64,000 nucleotides of DNA from Bacteroidota bacterium (GCA_963169345.1 CAUJCT010000018.1:38747-102746); one strand, 5' to 3'. Positions 43,466-52,046 are shown, numbered from the stretch's first letter. Translations and numbers: made by a program. The notes: generated by a model from the sequence alone, not told the origin.

Positions 43466-46334
43466 TTTTTAAACTGAATACTTTCTCTCCATTAGTCACC
43501 AATACTGTATATATTCCTGAATTCCAGTTTGTACAATTGATAATAAGATTTCCTTTTATAAATGAATGCTCCTGACTAAATACGATTTGTCCAACTGAAT
43601 TGTAAATGACCACCTGACTCTGAATCATAGTGGTTGATTTTGTCAACTCTAGTGTAATTTCACTAATGACTGGATTTGGATATACAAGTAATCCATTCGC
43701 ATCCATATCAAAATGGCAAACATCCAGTATATCTGTTTCTCCATTGATTTTTATACCAACTAATCGGGTTGCTATATAAGCTGAAGCAGATTCAAATCCA
43801 ATTACATATTCGCCATCCTTTAATTCTGTTAAAGTTTTAATTTTCACCCAATTCAGATTGCTGTTCATGGCTTCTATTTCTATAGCTTTGAATTGTCGGC
43901 TGTTCTCAATATTAAATCTGATTTCCAGTTTTTCTCCGGTGCTGTTGCAGGTCAAATTAGCCCATTGAACAGGTAATCCTATACAAATAACGGAAACAAC
44001 AGAGTTTATCGTATTAACGCAATCTGTAGATGTATCTCTGATTGAAAGACTCGTTGAGTAATTGCCGGCAAAGTTATAAATCACTACTCCTGGATTGATT
44101 AATCCTAAACCTGAGGTGTCGCCTGGATTTCCTCCTGTAAAGGTCCAGTCGTATTGATAAGCAGATCCATTGTTATTGGTTGAACTCCATGCCACAGTAT
44201 CGTTACATGTTGTATTAACAAAGCTAATAGTCTCATTAACCGGCGAACTGAGTACAGAAATTTGCATAGTATCTCGAACAATACAACCACTTAGAGTGTC
44301 TGTAGCTGCCAAAATTCGATTTCCATTAGTTGCCAGAATGGTTACTGTATCTCGGTTTCCGGATGATGGTGTCCAATTAAATGTTGTATTAATTGTATTT
44401 GTACTATGTACGCCTATTCTTAATGGATAGTTTGAGCAAATTATTGTGTCAGCTCCGGCATTGGCTGTTGGAATATTAAAATCTGATGTCGAAACGGTAT
44501 CAAATAAACCCTGACTCAAATTAAAGTATGAACCACTTGAATTGACTTGCAGTTTTGAGCCTCTTAACATATAAACGTTGGTTCCGGTTAAAGGCGAATT
44601 GTCTGTATAACTGGTATTGATTGTTGTTCCGAGTAGTGAAAAAGTACTGTCAATATGTTTCGCTCTGAAAATGTAATAAGTATGAACGGCAGTGTCAGAC
44701 GGAGCTGTCCATCTCAATTTAAACCTAAAATTACACGAATCTTGTCTGACATAAAAGTTTGAAGGTGTTTCAAGTGGTTGCAATCTGACTGTGGGATCGC
44801 CTAATAATGAAGAGTGAATCGAAAATGCACTATATGCTGCTGTTGGATACAGGGAAACTGTATATCCATAAAAAGCAGACAATGCTGAATCGTAATTACT
44901 TTGAGTTCGCAATGCCGAATAGCCAATGGTTTCACCTAATGCCATGTGATGAAAATACCAACTTGGTCTACCAACCCAAAATGTATTTAGAACATTGCCT
45001 TTAGAAGCTAATGCAGCTCTCATAAAATTATTGGCAGTGTCGAAATCAGCAAAATAAGAACCCAAATATCCTGCAAAGACTGTCTGCAACTGCTGAGAAG
45101 TTGAGGCTAAATTAATAGAATAACCAACAGATGTACTTTGGTTGTAATTGCCGGCACCAAATGCAAAACTCCATAAATATGAATTGGAATTTAGTGTGTT
45201 GCGGTATGTAGTCGTTTTAGAAACAACGTTTTTACCAAAGAATACAGACATATTTCTATATGCATTTGTTGGCCAGTGCTCATCGATTGGTGGTCCGCTT
45301 AAAACATCTGCATATGTATTGGCATATAAACATCTTTCCTGAATAGTAACCAGTTTATGTCTGAAACTGTGATTCTTCTCAAAATATCTTTTTAATAATT
45401 CTCTTTCAATATTGTTTGAATCCGGAACATCATATTTGAATTCTGTCATTTCAGACAAATCAATACGCCCTATTTGAAGCTGAAGAATATTTGGAAGTTC
45501 TGTAATATCAAATTTTCCATCGCTTGGAACATTTCTATTGGCAGGCCTCGCTCCTGCTGTATTACTCACCGAAGCATCCGGCCAGGTAGCATTAAACATG
45601 TCTCCATAATATAAGTCTGTAGACCAGGCTCCTTCGTGACTTGGAGGGGTGTAATTAGTGGTATGACCATCGGGTGGAAAAATACCATTCTCATCAAAAT
45701 CACCTGAGTATGGTACAGCAATATTGCCTATTAAAACAACGGATTTTACTCTGCTAGGATTAGAAGTATAAGTATTGTAAATGTACGATTTAATTTGCGG
45801 AACTGTGGTTGACGGTGATACCCATTTCAAAATGGTACTCCAGCCATCTCCGATTAAATCATTCCTGTAAGTTCTGATAGAATTTTCAAGGAAGGTTTTG
45901 TGCGTGCTGTCTGCAATCAAGATGATAATTCCCCTGTCTGTGGTAGCTGACATCCTGTTGGAAGCATATATGTAACCGTAAACTGGCCATCCATCCGGAC
46001 CATAACCTTTTTCTACCATGTACTCGAAAGCCTGACCGGTGGTAATGGTATCACTAAAAGTTGAATCAGAATTTCCTAAGGTTCGGTAGACACTCCCCCA
46101 TTGGTAAGCCCCTTTTAATTTTTTATAGACGTATTGATAGGTAGCTGACGGCGTTTTACTTGGCCATGAAAAATCCAAGGCACTTTGAGTGGAGTTGATG
46201 CTGCGGCTTGAACAAGAAATTTCGATGCAATAGGACCTTACACCTTGTGCATGCAAAACACCCCATCCCCCGAGGAGTGTCAACAACAAGCTTAAAAAAC
46301 GTATCAAATTGTGTAATTTGTTTGTGCTGCACAA
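43455..46334 (-). CDS. T9SS-exported protein with gingipain (C25)-like domain, possibly catalytically dead
   Basis: 959 residues. No ATG is available: start is TTG at 46334, or TTG at 46307 directly before the signal peptide ending LLGGWGVLHAQ. A fibronectin-like segment precedes a domain that looks like peptidase family C25: VKSVVLIGNIAVPYSGDF, LQIGRIDLSEMTEF and the helix FDTANNFMRAALAS. Where gingipains have the GHG histidine, this has FGAG (about residue 390); where they have the catalytic cysteine, this has AGYLG (about 423). PKD-like modules follow and the C-terminus is a type A sorting domain (LLVYPNPVISEITLEL). Confidence 0.72.
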   Translation of the reverse strand: MCSTNKLHNLIRFLSLLLTLLGGWGVLHAQGVRSYCIEISCSSRSINSTQSALDFSWPSKTPSATYQYVYKKLKGAYQWGSVYRTLGNSDSTFSDTITTGQAFEYMVEKGYGPDGWPVYGYIYASNRMSATTDRGIIILIADSTHKTFLENSIRTYRNDLIGDGWSTILKWVSPSTTVPQIKSYIYNTYTSNPSRVKSVVLIGNIAVPYSGDFDENGIFPPDGHTTNYTPPSHEGAWSTDLYYGDMFNATWPDASVSNTAGARPANRNVPSDGKFDITELPNILQLQIGRIDLSEMTEFKYDVPDSNNIERELLKRYFEKNHSFRHKLVTIQERCLYANTYADVLSGPPIDEHWPTNAYRNMSVFFGKNVVSKTTTYRNTLNSNSYLWSFAFGAGNYNQSTSVGYSINLASTSQQLQTVFAGYLGSYFADFDTANNFMRAALASKGNVLNTFWVGRPSWYFHHMALGETIGYSALRTQSNYDSALSAFYGYTVSLYPTAAYSAFSIHSSLLGDPTVRLQPLETPSNFYVRQDSCNFRFKLRWTAPSDTAVHTYYIFRAKHIDSTFSLLGTTINTSYTDNSPLTGTNVYMLRGSKLQVNSSGSYFNLSQGLFDTVSTSDFNIPTANAGADTIICSNYPLRIGVHSTNTINTTFNWTPSSGNRDTVTILATNGNRILAATDTLSGCIVRDTMQISVLSSPVNETISFVNTTCNDTVAWSSTNNNGSAYQYDWTFTGGNPGDTSGLGLINPGVVIYNFAGNYSTSLSIRDTSTDCVNTINSVVSVICIGLPVQWANLTCNSTGEKLEIRFNIENSRQFKAIEIEAMNSNLNWVKIKTLTELKDGEYVIGFESASAYIATRLVGIKINGETDILDVCHFDMDANGLLVYPNPVISEITLELTKSTTMIQSQVVIYNSVGQIVFSQEHSFIKGNLIINCTNWNSGIYTVLVTNGEKVFSLKIVK

Positions 46335-46492
46335 AGATATACAATAAAATTTGCTAAAAATTGACTACCGAATGTGCTTACAATAATTATTGAAATTTTT
46401 GAAAAATTGTAAAACTATTGCTTTGATTTTGAACGATTTAAAAATTGATTAATTTAAAAAAATAAAATTAGAAGTTAGTGAAAATAAGTGTT

Positions 46493-47161
46493 TTAACTTA
46501 GTTTAAAAGTCATTTTTTCGCTGTTTCGAAGTAAATCTGAGAATCGGCACGCAACATTTTTACCTAAAATAAATTGAGTAATACTACTGCTACTTGGTTG
46601 AATGCGTGGATTATTTTTAGTGCCAATTCTGTGACTAAAATGGAAATCCCAGATTTCATCTTCGTTACTGAAACTGGAGGCCTCAAATTCTGATGTCAAA
46701 TTCTGTTTAAAATCTTCATCGTATAAGGTTGATGAACAATTGATAAATTTATCATTCTCTACAGATTTAGCGTTTAAAAAATCTCCGTTAAACGTATACA
46801 CATTTATTTTTTGCGTCCATATATTAATGACGTTCATTGTAAACGGTTCTATTTTTTTATCCTTCAATTGATTGATAAATTTATCCAAGTTATCATGAAT
46901 CAAAAAATCTCTGACTAAAACACCTCTGCTTAAATCATAAGGCAATTCGCGTTTGTGTTTGACAACACCACCATTTTGTAAGCTGATTATCCGAGTCTTA
47001 TTATAACCAATCCATGTGCCTCCAGCTTCTAAATCCAGCGGGGCAAAAACATTTTCATTTATCCATGAAGGATATGAAAAAGGTCTATCAGCCCTTTCAT
47101 CTCTAGTAAAAGTATAAACCGCAACATTGTTATCCAAAATACAAAAACTGGCAATACACAT
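46493..47161 (-). CDS. TANGO2 / NRDE family protein
   Basis: 222 residues when started at the ATG at 47161, giving the N-terminus MCIASFCI. In this family the cysteine after Met is thought to act as an N-terminal nucleophile after Met removal, so this start is preferred over a TTG two codons upstream. The family motif appears as TRDERADRPF (the 'N-R-D-E' motif is here T-R-D-E), followed by APLDLEAGGTWIGYNKT and GVLVRDFL. Human TANGO2 belongs here; role in bacteria is unclear (haem or lipid handling has been proposed for eukaryotic members). Confidence 0.85.
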   Translation of the reverse strand: MCIASFCILDNNVAVYTFTRDERADRPFSYPSWINENVFAPLDLEAGGTWIGYNKTRIISLQNGGVVKHKRELPYDLSRGVLVRDFLIHDNLDKFINQLKDKKIEPFTMNVINIWTQKINVYTFNGDFLNAKSVENDKFINCSSTLYDEDFKQNLTSEFEASSFSNEDEIWDFHFSHRIGTKNNPRIQPSSSSITQFILGKNVACRFSDLLRNSEKMTFKLS

Positions 47162-47183
47162 AAACAAGGCAAATTAAGACAAA

Positions 47184-47191
47184 CAAAGTTA
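47184..47191 (-). promoter_or_regulatory. Possible -7 element for the TANGO2-like gene
   Basis: Reads TAACTTTG on the minus strand, a perfect TAnnTTTG, 22 bases before the ATG at 47161. A TTG lies 15 bases upstream, a short spacing. Confidence 0.45.
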
Positions 47192-47260
47192 GATGCACAA
47201 ATAACCCAAAACTGTCTGTTTTAGCCAGAAATGTCAATAAAGTGTATATTATTTAATGAA

Positions 47261-47288
47261 TTTGGCTTTAAAACGAAGAGTATATTTG
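47261..47288 (+). promoter_or_regulatory. Probable promoter of the DUF3127-M42-acyltransferase run
   Basis: TTTG (47261-47264) and TATATTTG (47281-47288) are 16 bases apart; the ATG follows 18 bases after the -7 box. Spacing is a little short of the 19 seen elsewhere in the window. Confidence 0.5.
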
Positions 47289-47306
47289 TATACTAATCTA
47301 ATTAAA

Positions 47307-47672
47307 ATGGAATTTACAGGTAGAATTATTCAGAAACTTGAGCTTCAGAAGGGCACTAGTGCTAGAGGCGAGTGGAAAAAACAGGAGTTTATCGTGGAGA
47401 CAATTGAAGATAAATTTCCAAAGAAAGTATGTGTTACTGCATGGGCAGAGAAAGTGGACGATTTAAACCGTTTTGCCATTAATGATGTAGTGAAATTATC
47501 CATCAATATTGAAAGCAGAGAATACAATGGTCGCTGGTACACAGATATTCGCTTCTGGAGAATTGAACCTTCAAATGGTGCACAATCTGGTCCATCACAG
47601 GATAACTTTGGCCAGGCTCCGGTCATGGAAGAATTTGGTAACAACGATAATGTAGACGATCTACCTTTCTAA
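47307..47672 (+). CDS. DUF3127 protein with SSB-like acidic C-terminal tail
   Basis: 121 residues from the ATG at 47307, where the conserved MEFTGRIIQKLELQKG starts; the ATG-like codon at 47256 lies upstream of the promoter. The core is OB-fold-like: KKQEFIVETIEDKFPKKVCVTAWAEKV, then VVKLSINIESREYNGRWYTDIRFWRIE. The C-terminal third is a Gln/Gly/Asn/Pro linker ending in NDNVDDLPF, closely like the DDDIPF tip with which SSB recruits DNA repair and replication proteins. DNA-related role inferred. An M42 peptidase gene starts 6 bp later. Confidence 0.85.
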   Translation: MEFTGRIIQKLELQKGTSARGEWKKQEFIVETIEDKFPKKVCVTAWAEKVDDLNRFAINDVVKLSINIESREYNGRWYTDIRFWRIEPSNGAQSGPSQDNFGQAPVMEEFGNNDNVDDLPF

Positions 47673-47678
47673 TCTCAA

Positions 47679-48749
47679 ATGGATAGAAAAAGTAAAAAAT
47701 TTCTATACGAGTACTTAAATAATACTTCTCCAACTGGTTTTGAAAGTTCCGGCCAGAAAATCTGGTTAGAATACCTAAAACCATATATTGATGAGTATAT
47801 TTCAGATGCTTATGGTTCTGTAGCTGGTATTATAAATCCTGGTAAAAAGTATAAAGTCGTTATTGAAGCTCATGCTGATGAGATTTCATGGTTCGTTAAA
47901 TATATCACAGATGATGGATACCTCTACGTTACAAGAAATGGTGGCTCAGATCATCTTATCGCCCCTTCAATGAGGGTGAATATTTTAACAGATAAAGGTA
48001 TCGTTAAAGGGATATTTGGATGGCCTGCCATTCATGTAAGAATTGGCGAAAAAGAAGTGACACCTAATACCGATAATATTTTTATTGATATTGGCTGTTC
48101 TAATAAATCAGAAGTTGAAGCTTTGGGTGTTCATGTTGGTTGTGTTGCAGTTTTCGAAGACGAATTGACAGAACTGAATAACAAATTTTTAACAGGCAGA
48201 GCGTTGGATAACCGGATTGGTGGATATATGATTGCTGAAGTCGCTCGTAAATTGCATGATAACCATATCAAATTACCTTTTAGTCTATATATCGTCAATG
48301 CAGTTCAGGAAGAAATTGGTTTGAGAGGCGCTGAAATGATCTCAAGAAAAATTAAACCTGATGTCGCTATAGTGACAGATGTTTGCCACGATACTTCTTC
48401 GCCTTTGTACGATAAAAAGAAGCAGGGAGATCAAAGATGTGGACTGGGACCAGTTTTAACTTATGGTCCTGCAGTGCAAAACAATCTTTTGAAAATGGTC
48501 ATACAAGTTGCTGAAAAGAACAAAATCAAATACCAGCGGGCAGCAGTTAGTCGAAGTACAGGTACTGATACTGATAGTTTTGCATACAGCGGTGAAGGTG
48601 TTCCATCAGCCCTAATTTCCTTACCTTTAAAATACATGCATACGACTGTTGAAACAGTTAATAAAGAAGACGTTGATAAAGTGATTGAACTGATGTATAG
48701 ATTTTTAGTTCAATTAAAATCCGGTCACGACTTCCGATACATTAAGTAA
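47679..48749 (+). CDS. M42 family metallopeptidase (glutamyl/leucyl aminopeptidase-like)
   Basis: 356 residues. M42 motifs: EAHADEISWFV (His65, Asp67), GRALDNRIGGYM with the bridging Asp, VNAVQEEIGLRGAEM with the catalytic Glu pair, IVTDVCHDT, and a C-terminal PLKYMHTTVETV with the last histidine ligand. Cytosolic self-compartmentalising peptidase for short peptides. It starts 6 bp after the DUF3127 stop and is followed after 33 bp by an acyltransferase on the same strand. Confidence 0.93.
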   Translation: MDRKSKKFLYEYLNNTSPTGFESSGQKIWLEYLKPYIDEYISDAYGSVAGIINPGKKYKVVIEAHADEISWFVKYITDDGYLYVTRNGGSDHLIAPSMRVNILTDKGIVKGIFGWPAIHVRIGEKEVTPNTDNIFIDIGCSNKSEVEALGVHVGCVAVFEDELTELNNKFLTGRALDNRIGGYMIAEVARKLHDNHIKLPFSLYIVNAVQEEIGLRGAEMISRKIKPDVAIVTDVCHDTSSPLYDKKKQGDQRCGLGPVLTYGPAVQNNLLKMVIQVAEKNKIKYQRAAVSRSTGTDTDSFAYSGEGVPSALISLPLKYMHTTVETVNKEDVDKVIELMYRFLVQLKSGHDFRYIK

Positions 48750-48782
48750 TTTGATTCAAAATTGTAACACCCTTTTAAAAAG

Positions 48783-49646
48783 ATGAAAAAAATGCTTTCA
48801 TCGGCAATGGTCTATTTATTAAAGGGTTTATCGCTTCTACCTCTAGGAATACTTTATGGTATATCCAGCTTTTTTTATTTCATTATTTATAAAATATTTA
48901 AGTACCGGAGGAAAGTGGTTTGGAACAATTTAAAAAATTCATTTCCGGGTAAAAGTGATCAAGAATTACAAGCAATTGAAAAATCATTTTACAAATACCT
49001 CTGCGATTTAATAATTGAAACTGTAAAGGGTTATAGCATGAGTAGAGCTCAGGTAAAATCCAGAGTTGTTTTCAAAGAAACACAAATATACGATGAACTA
49101 TACAATCAAAAGAAGAGTGGTATTGTTGTATTAGGACATCAGGGGAACTGGGAATGGGTATGTAAGGCGGCGCCATTATGGGTAAAAAACAGATTGGCAA
49201 TTGTCTATAAACCATTATCTGATAAGAAATTTGAATCATTTATGATGAAAACACGTTCTGAATTTGGAGCTATTCAAGTACCAATGTCAGGTGTAGCAAA
49301 ATTTATCCTTACACAAAAGGAACCATTTCTTTTAATATTATTAGCCGATCAAACTCCAAGTGATGCAAAAAGCAGTCATTGGGTTCGATTCCTGGAGCAG
49401 GAAACAGCAATACTTCCTGGGCCGTCCAAACTATCGAAAAAATACAATTTACCTATAATTTATCATGGTATAAGAAAAATTAAAAGAGGCTACTATGAGT
49501 GTACTCCTAAACTAATAGTTGAAGAGACCAATTCTTTGAGCGAATTGGAAATAACAGACATTCATGTCCATGAACTTGAGCAGGAAATCAGACTTCAACC
49601 GGAGACATGGTTATGGAGTCATAGACGTTGGAAATTGAAAAAGTAA
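48783..49646 (+). CDS. Lysophospholipid / lipid A-type acyltransferase (LpxL/HtrB family)
   Basis: 287 residues. An N-terminal hydrophobic anchor (LLKGLSLLPLGILYGISSFFYFIIY) is followed by RRKVVWNNLKNSFP, the usual family signature, and the catalytic HxxxxE motif VLGHQGNWEW. Later VYKPLSDKKFESFMMKTR and LLADQTPS segments fit the family. It probably adds a secondary acyl chain to lipid A or acts on a Bacteroidota aminolipid; the acceptor cannot be told. Confidence 0.88.
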   Translation: MKKMLSSAMVYLLKGLSLLPLGILYGISSFFYFIIYKIFKYRRKVVWNNLKNSFPGKSDQELQAIEKSFYKYLCDLIIETVKGYSMSRAQVKSRVVFKETQIYDELYNQKKSGIVVLGHQGNWEWVCKAAPLWVKNRLAIVYKPLSDKKFESFMMKTRSEFGAIQVPMSGVAKFILTQKEPFLLILLADQTPSDAKSSHWVRFLEQETAILPGPSKLSKKYNLPIIYHGIRKIKRGYYECTPKLIVEETNSLSELEITDIHVHELEQEIRLQPETWLWSHRRWKLKK

Positions 49647-49830
49647 GAAGAGTTTATCTTTATTCAATAAAAGCAATAGACTTGGTTTAAAATAGACTCA
49701 TTTACAAAAACATATCAAAAATTTATTATTCTAAAAACTTCATTTATAAATACTTATAAAAGGTGATTTTCAAACAAACTCAGTAATCATTGCAAAATAT
49801 CGTTTTATTTGTTTTTTTCAATTAAGAGAC

Positions 49831-49860
49831 TTGTATTGGTCAAAAACATATTTATATTTG
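49831..49860 (+). promoter_or_regulatory. Bacteroidota-type promoter of the ArsR regulator gene
   Basis: TTG (49831-49833), 19 bases, TATATTTG (49853-49860). The first ATG is 7 bases after the -7 box, so the transcript is nearly leaderless or translation starts at the second ATG at 49874. Confidence 0.65.
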
Positions 49861-49867
49861 CAGCCCT

Positions 49868-50206
49868 ATGGCAATGAGTAAAAAATCACTGTTTGAACCA
49901 TCCGAAATAGAACTTAGTATGGTTTGTAAGGCTTTGGGACATCCTGCCAGGATAAAAATCATTAAAATTCTATTAGCGAAGAACGATCAAACGTGTCAGG
50001 AAATAGTAGATAAACTTCCCTTAAGCCAGTCGACAGTTTCTCAACACCTCAGTGAACTTAGAAATGCACAACTAATTAAAGGTAAAAACCACAAAACAAG
50101 TGTGATTTACAGTGTTGACAAGGACTTCCTGGCCAGATCTCAAAAAATGCTCAGTGAATTGTTCTATGCTCACATCTTTAATGTGAAACAGACAACTTTA
50201 TTCTAA
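49868..50206 (+). CDS. ArsR-family winged-helix transcriptional regulator
   Basis: 112 residues. LSMVCKALGHPARIKIIKILL is the classic ArsR opening, and TCQEIVDKLPLSQSTVSQHLSELRNAQLIKGK is the recognition helix-turn-helix and wing start. The ELCVCDL metal-binding motif of ArsR/SmtB is replaced by QTCQEIVDKL, with a single Cys, so it may sense something other than arsenic or zinc. The two codons before MSKKS may not be translated. It converges on the XRE gene with a 9-bp overlap. Confidence 0.88.
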   Translation: MAMSKKSLFEPSEIELSMVCKALGHPARIKIIKILLAKNDQTCQEIVDKLPLSQSTVSQHLSELRNAQLIKGKNHKTSVIYSVDKDFLARSQKMLSELFYAHIFNVKQTTLF

Positions 50207-50539
50207 TTCTTTTACTTTAGACTCCAATTCTTGAAGCTTTACCGACAAATCTTGTTGGGCAATTTTCATTTTTTCAATTTGATTGAATAATTCATCTTTC
50301 CAGAGTTGTAATCTGGAAGAGTTTTCTTTTTTTAACATTTCACCTTTCCCCAATAATAACCATTCCGGATCAATTTCTGGAAAATGGGTTAGGACACCTA
50401 ATACCAAATCCATCCCGGCTTTATTTCTTCCAGAGCTGATATGAGAAAGTACTGCATTCGAAATTCCTAATCTCGAAGCAAACTCCAATCTACTTAAAGT
50501 ACTGTAAGCAAACACCTGCATTATTCTGTTTTCTAGCAT
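50198..50539 (-). CDS. XRE-type helix-turn-helix regulator with C-terminal coiled coil
   Basis: 113 residues. Residues 1-65 are a Cro/CI-like DNA-binding domain (LSRLEFASRLGISNAVLSHISSGRNKAG, then HFPEIDPEWLLLGKGEML, the usual ending of small Bacteroidota XRE proteins). Residues 75-113 are a heptad-rich helix (QLWKDELFNQIEKMKIAQQDLSVKLQELESKVKELE) likely to mediate dimerisation or tetramerisation. Four phased palindromes lie 24-104 bp upstream of the start, so it is probably an autoregulator that binds them cooperatively. No toxin partner was seen. Confidence 0.85.
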   Translation of the reverse strand: MLENRIMQVFAYSTLSRLEFASRLGISNAVLSHISSGRNKAGMDLVLGVLTHFPEIDPEWLLLGKGEMLKKENSSRLQLWKDELFNQIEKMKIAQQDLSVKLQELESKVKELE

Positions 50540-50560
50540 ATTATAAATTCTGTTTAATGC

Positions 50561-50643
50561 AATTTACATCTGTAAATTACACCGTTTACAAAAGTAAATC
50601 AACTCATTTACATTTGTAAAATAAGATTTTAACAATTGTAAAA
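50561..50643. promoter_or_regulatory. Array of four phased operator-like palindromes upstream of the XRE gene
   Basis: Four sites share TTTACA-NN-TGTAAA: 50561-50578 (perfect 8-bp arms), 50585-50598 (one mismatch), 50607-50620 (perfect 6-bp arms) and 50628-50643 (one mismatch). Their centres, 50569.5, 50591.5, 50613.5 and 50635.5, are exactly 22 bp apart, about two helical turns, so all face one side of the DNA. On the minus strand the second site contains TACTTTTG, a TAnnTTTG -7 box, at 50589-50596, so occupancy would block transcription of the XRE gene. Confidence 0.75.
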
Positions 50644-50907
50644 GCCTCTCCTATTCTATTGAAATAGAATACTATAGACATAATTTAGACATGTAAATCA
50701 ATTTAAAGACTCACATAGAAACCTAGGCCATTACCTCCGAGTTGCCGGATAAAACTGTAATTTATTACTTATATAGACACTTAAGCAAATAGTTATATTT
50801 TATTGATTATGTGATATATACACATATTGTTAAAGTAGATTTATGTAAAACAAAAGATGTTTTCAGCTATGAAATAACTGAAATTATGAAGATAAAATCA
50901 GATTTAT
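50644..50907. other. AT-rich intergenic region with one further palindrome
   Basis: ATTCTATT-GA-AATAGAAT at 50653-50670 is a perfect inverted repeat with 8-bp arms and a 2-bp spacer, the same geometry as the operator array but a different sequence and out of its 22-bp register. Apart from this I see no gene, RNA or terminator here. Confidence 0.5.
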
Positions 50908-51165
50908 TTAACCTATGAAATACCTGGTTAATAAATACTCACAAGTTGGTTTCAACTCTTCCAGAAAATTTTTGGAATGTTCGTGATTTCTGAATTCAAG
51001 TTTGTGCTTGTCAATTAATTCAAAAATCGTTTTATACAATTGGTCTTTAAAAACTTTGTAATTACTTCCAGCATTTTGGTTGGATGCAACGATCTCCTTA
51101 TGTATTCTATCAATACTGACCTCCATCCTGTCTTTGAGTTCGTTTTTAATGATTTCGATATCCAT
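50908..51165 (-). CDS. Small helical hypothetical protein
   Basis: 85 residues, charged and mostly helical (IIKNELKDRMEVSIDRIHKEIVASNQ, then LYKTIFELIDKHKLEF and a C-terminal HSKNFLEELKPTCEYLLTRYFIG). No signal peptide or membrane helix, no family recognised. It is flanked by long AT-rich spacers and faces away from the DUF1573 gene. It could be a genuine small protein or a spurious frame; the even codon use and helical periodicity favour a gene. Confidence 0.45.
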   Translation of the reverse strand: MDIEIIKNELKDRMEVSIDRIHKEIVASNQNAGSNYKVFKDQLYKTIFELIDKHKLEFRNHEHSKNFLEELKPTCEYLLTRYFIG

Positions 51166-51304
51166 AAGATTTTCCCCTTTTTGACAACATTAGCCAAAAT
51201 GTTCATCCAAACAAAGGTTTTTTTTATTTTTTAGACAATCAATAGATTATCATTTACTTAAGTTTTGTATTTAAGTTTGATATTGGTAATATTGAAAACC
51301 TGAA

Positions 51305-52042
51305 ATGAATCCTTCGTCTACAAATTTGCGTCTCTTGCTCTTATGTCTGCTCCTTTGCTCTAAAATTTCCTTCATTATTGCCGGTCAAGATACAAGTTAC
51401 CTGGATTTCGGATTAAGCAGACAAGATTATCCGGATACACAATATTTTAGCTTTCAAATACCAAAGAAAAATTTTAATAATCACCAGAATGTAAGCTGTG
51501 ATCCGATATTTACGATAGAAAATCTACCTTCAGTTGAAACAAACGATTCCATAAACATCAGATACCGAATCATATTTAACCAGTATTATAAAGGCTCAAG
51601 CATACATCACGATACTTTAATATTTAGATTCTATTTTAAAAAATATGTTCAGCAACATGTTATGATTGCTACTTCAAATGTTGTTCAAGTAAATACTGGA
51701 AATGGGAGTTTCCAATTAAAAAATGTAACACCATATAAGGTACTTTTTGATTCTATGGAGGTTAATTCTGATACTGTTCAGGAAGGTAATCCTCTCTCTT
51801 TCAATATCAAAATCAGAAACACTGACGATTTAGTACTTCCACTTCAGATTGAAAAATCCTGTAACTGCATTACCACTTATTTGTCTACCGATTCAATCGC
51901 ACCCGGTCGTTATGCCAATCTTAAAGTTATTTTTAAAACAGATGGAATACCGGGACCATTTAAAAAGACTATTGCTATTAAAATATTGGATATAGAATAT
52001 CAACTTTCGTTCATCGGATATATACGACAAAGAAAATATTGA
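51305..52042 (+). CDS. Secreted protein with a C-terminal DUF1573-like domain
   Basis: 245 residues, N-terminal signal peptide (LLLLCLLLCSKISFIIAGQ). The last 100 residues have the DUF1573 pattern: FNIKIRNTDDLVLPLQIEKSCNCITTYLSTDSIAPGRYANLKVIFKT, with the SCxC pair and the PG turn, an Ig-like fold common in Bacteroidota exported proteins. The N-terminal 130 residues have no match I recognise. Ends 4 bp from the convergent MFS gene. Confidence 0.7.
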   Translation: MNPSSTNLRLLLLCLLLCSKISFIIAGQDTSYLDFGLSRQDYPDTQYFSFQIPKKNFNNHQNVSCDPIFTIENLPSVETNDSINIRYRIIFNQYYKGSSIHHDTLIFRFYFKKYVQQHVMIATSNVVQVNTGNGSFQLKNVTPYKVLFDSMEVNSDTVQEGNPLSFNIKIRNTDDLVLPLQIEKSCNCITTYLSTDSIAPGRYANLKVIFKTDGIPGPFKKTIAIKILDIEYQLSFIGYIRQRKY

Positions 52043-52046
52043 CTTA

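Noticed and set aside
50198..51165. Prophage or toxin-antitoxin remnant around the ArsR/XRE genes
   Set aside because: No integrase, toxin, phage structural gene or attachment repeats were seen; the regulators are stand-alone.
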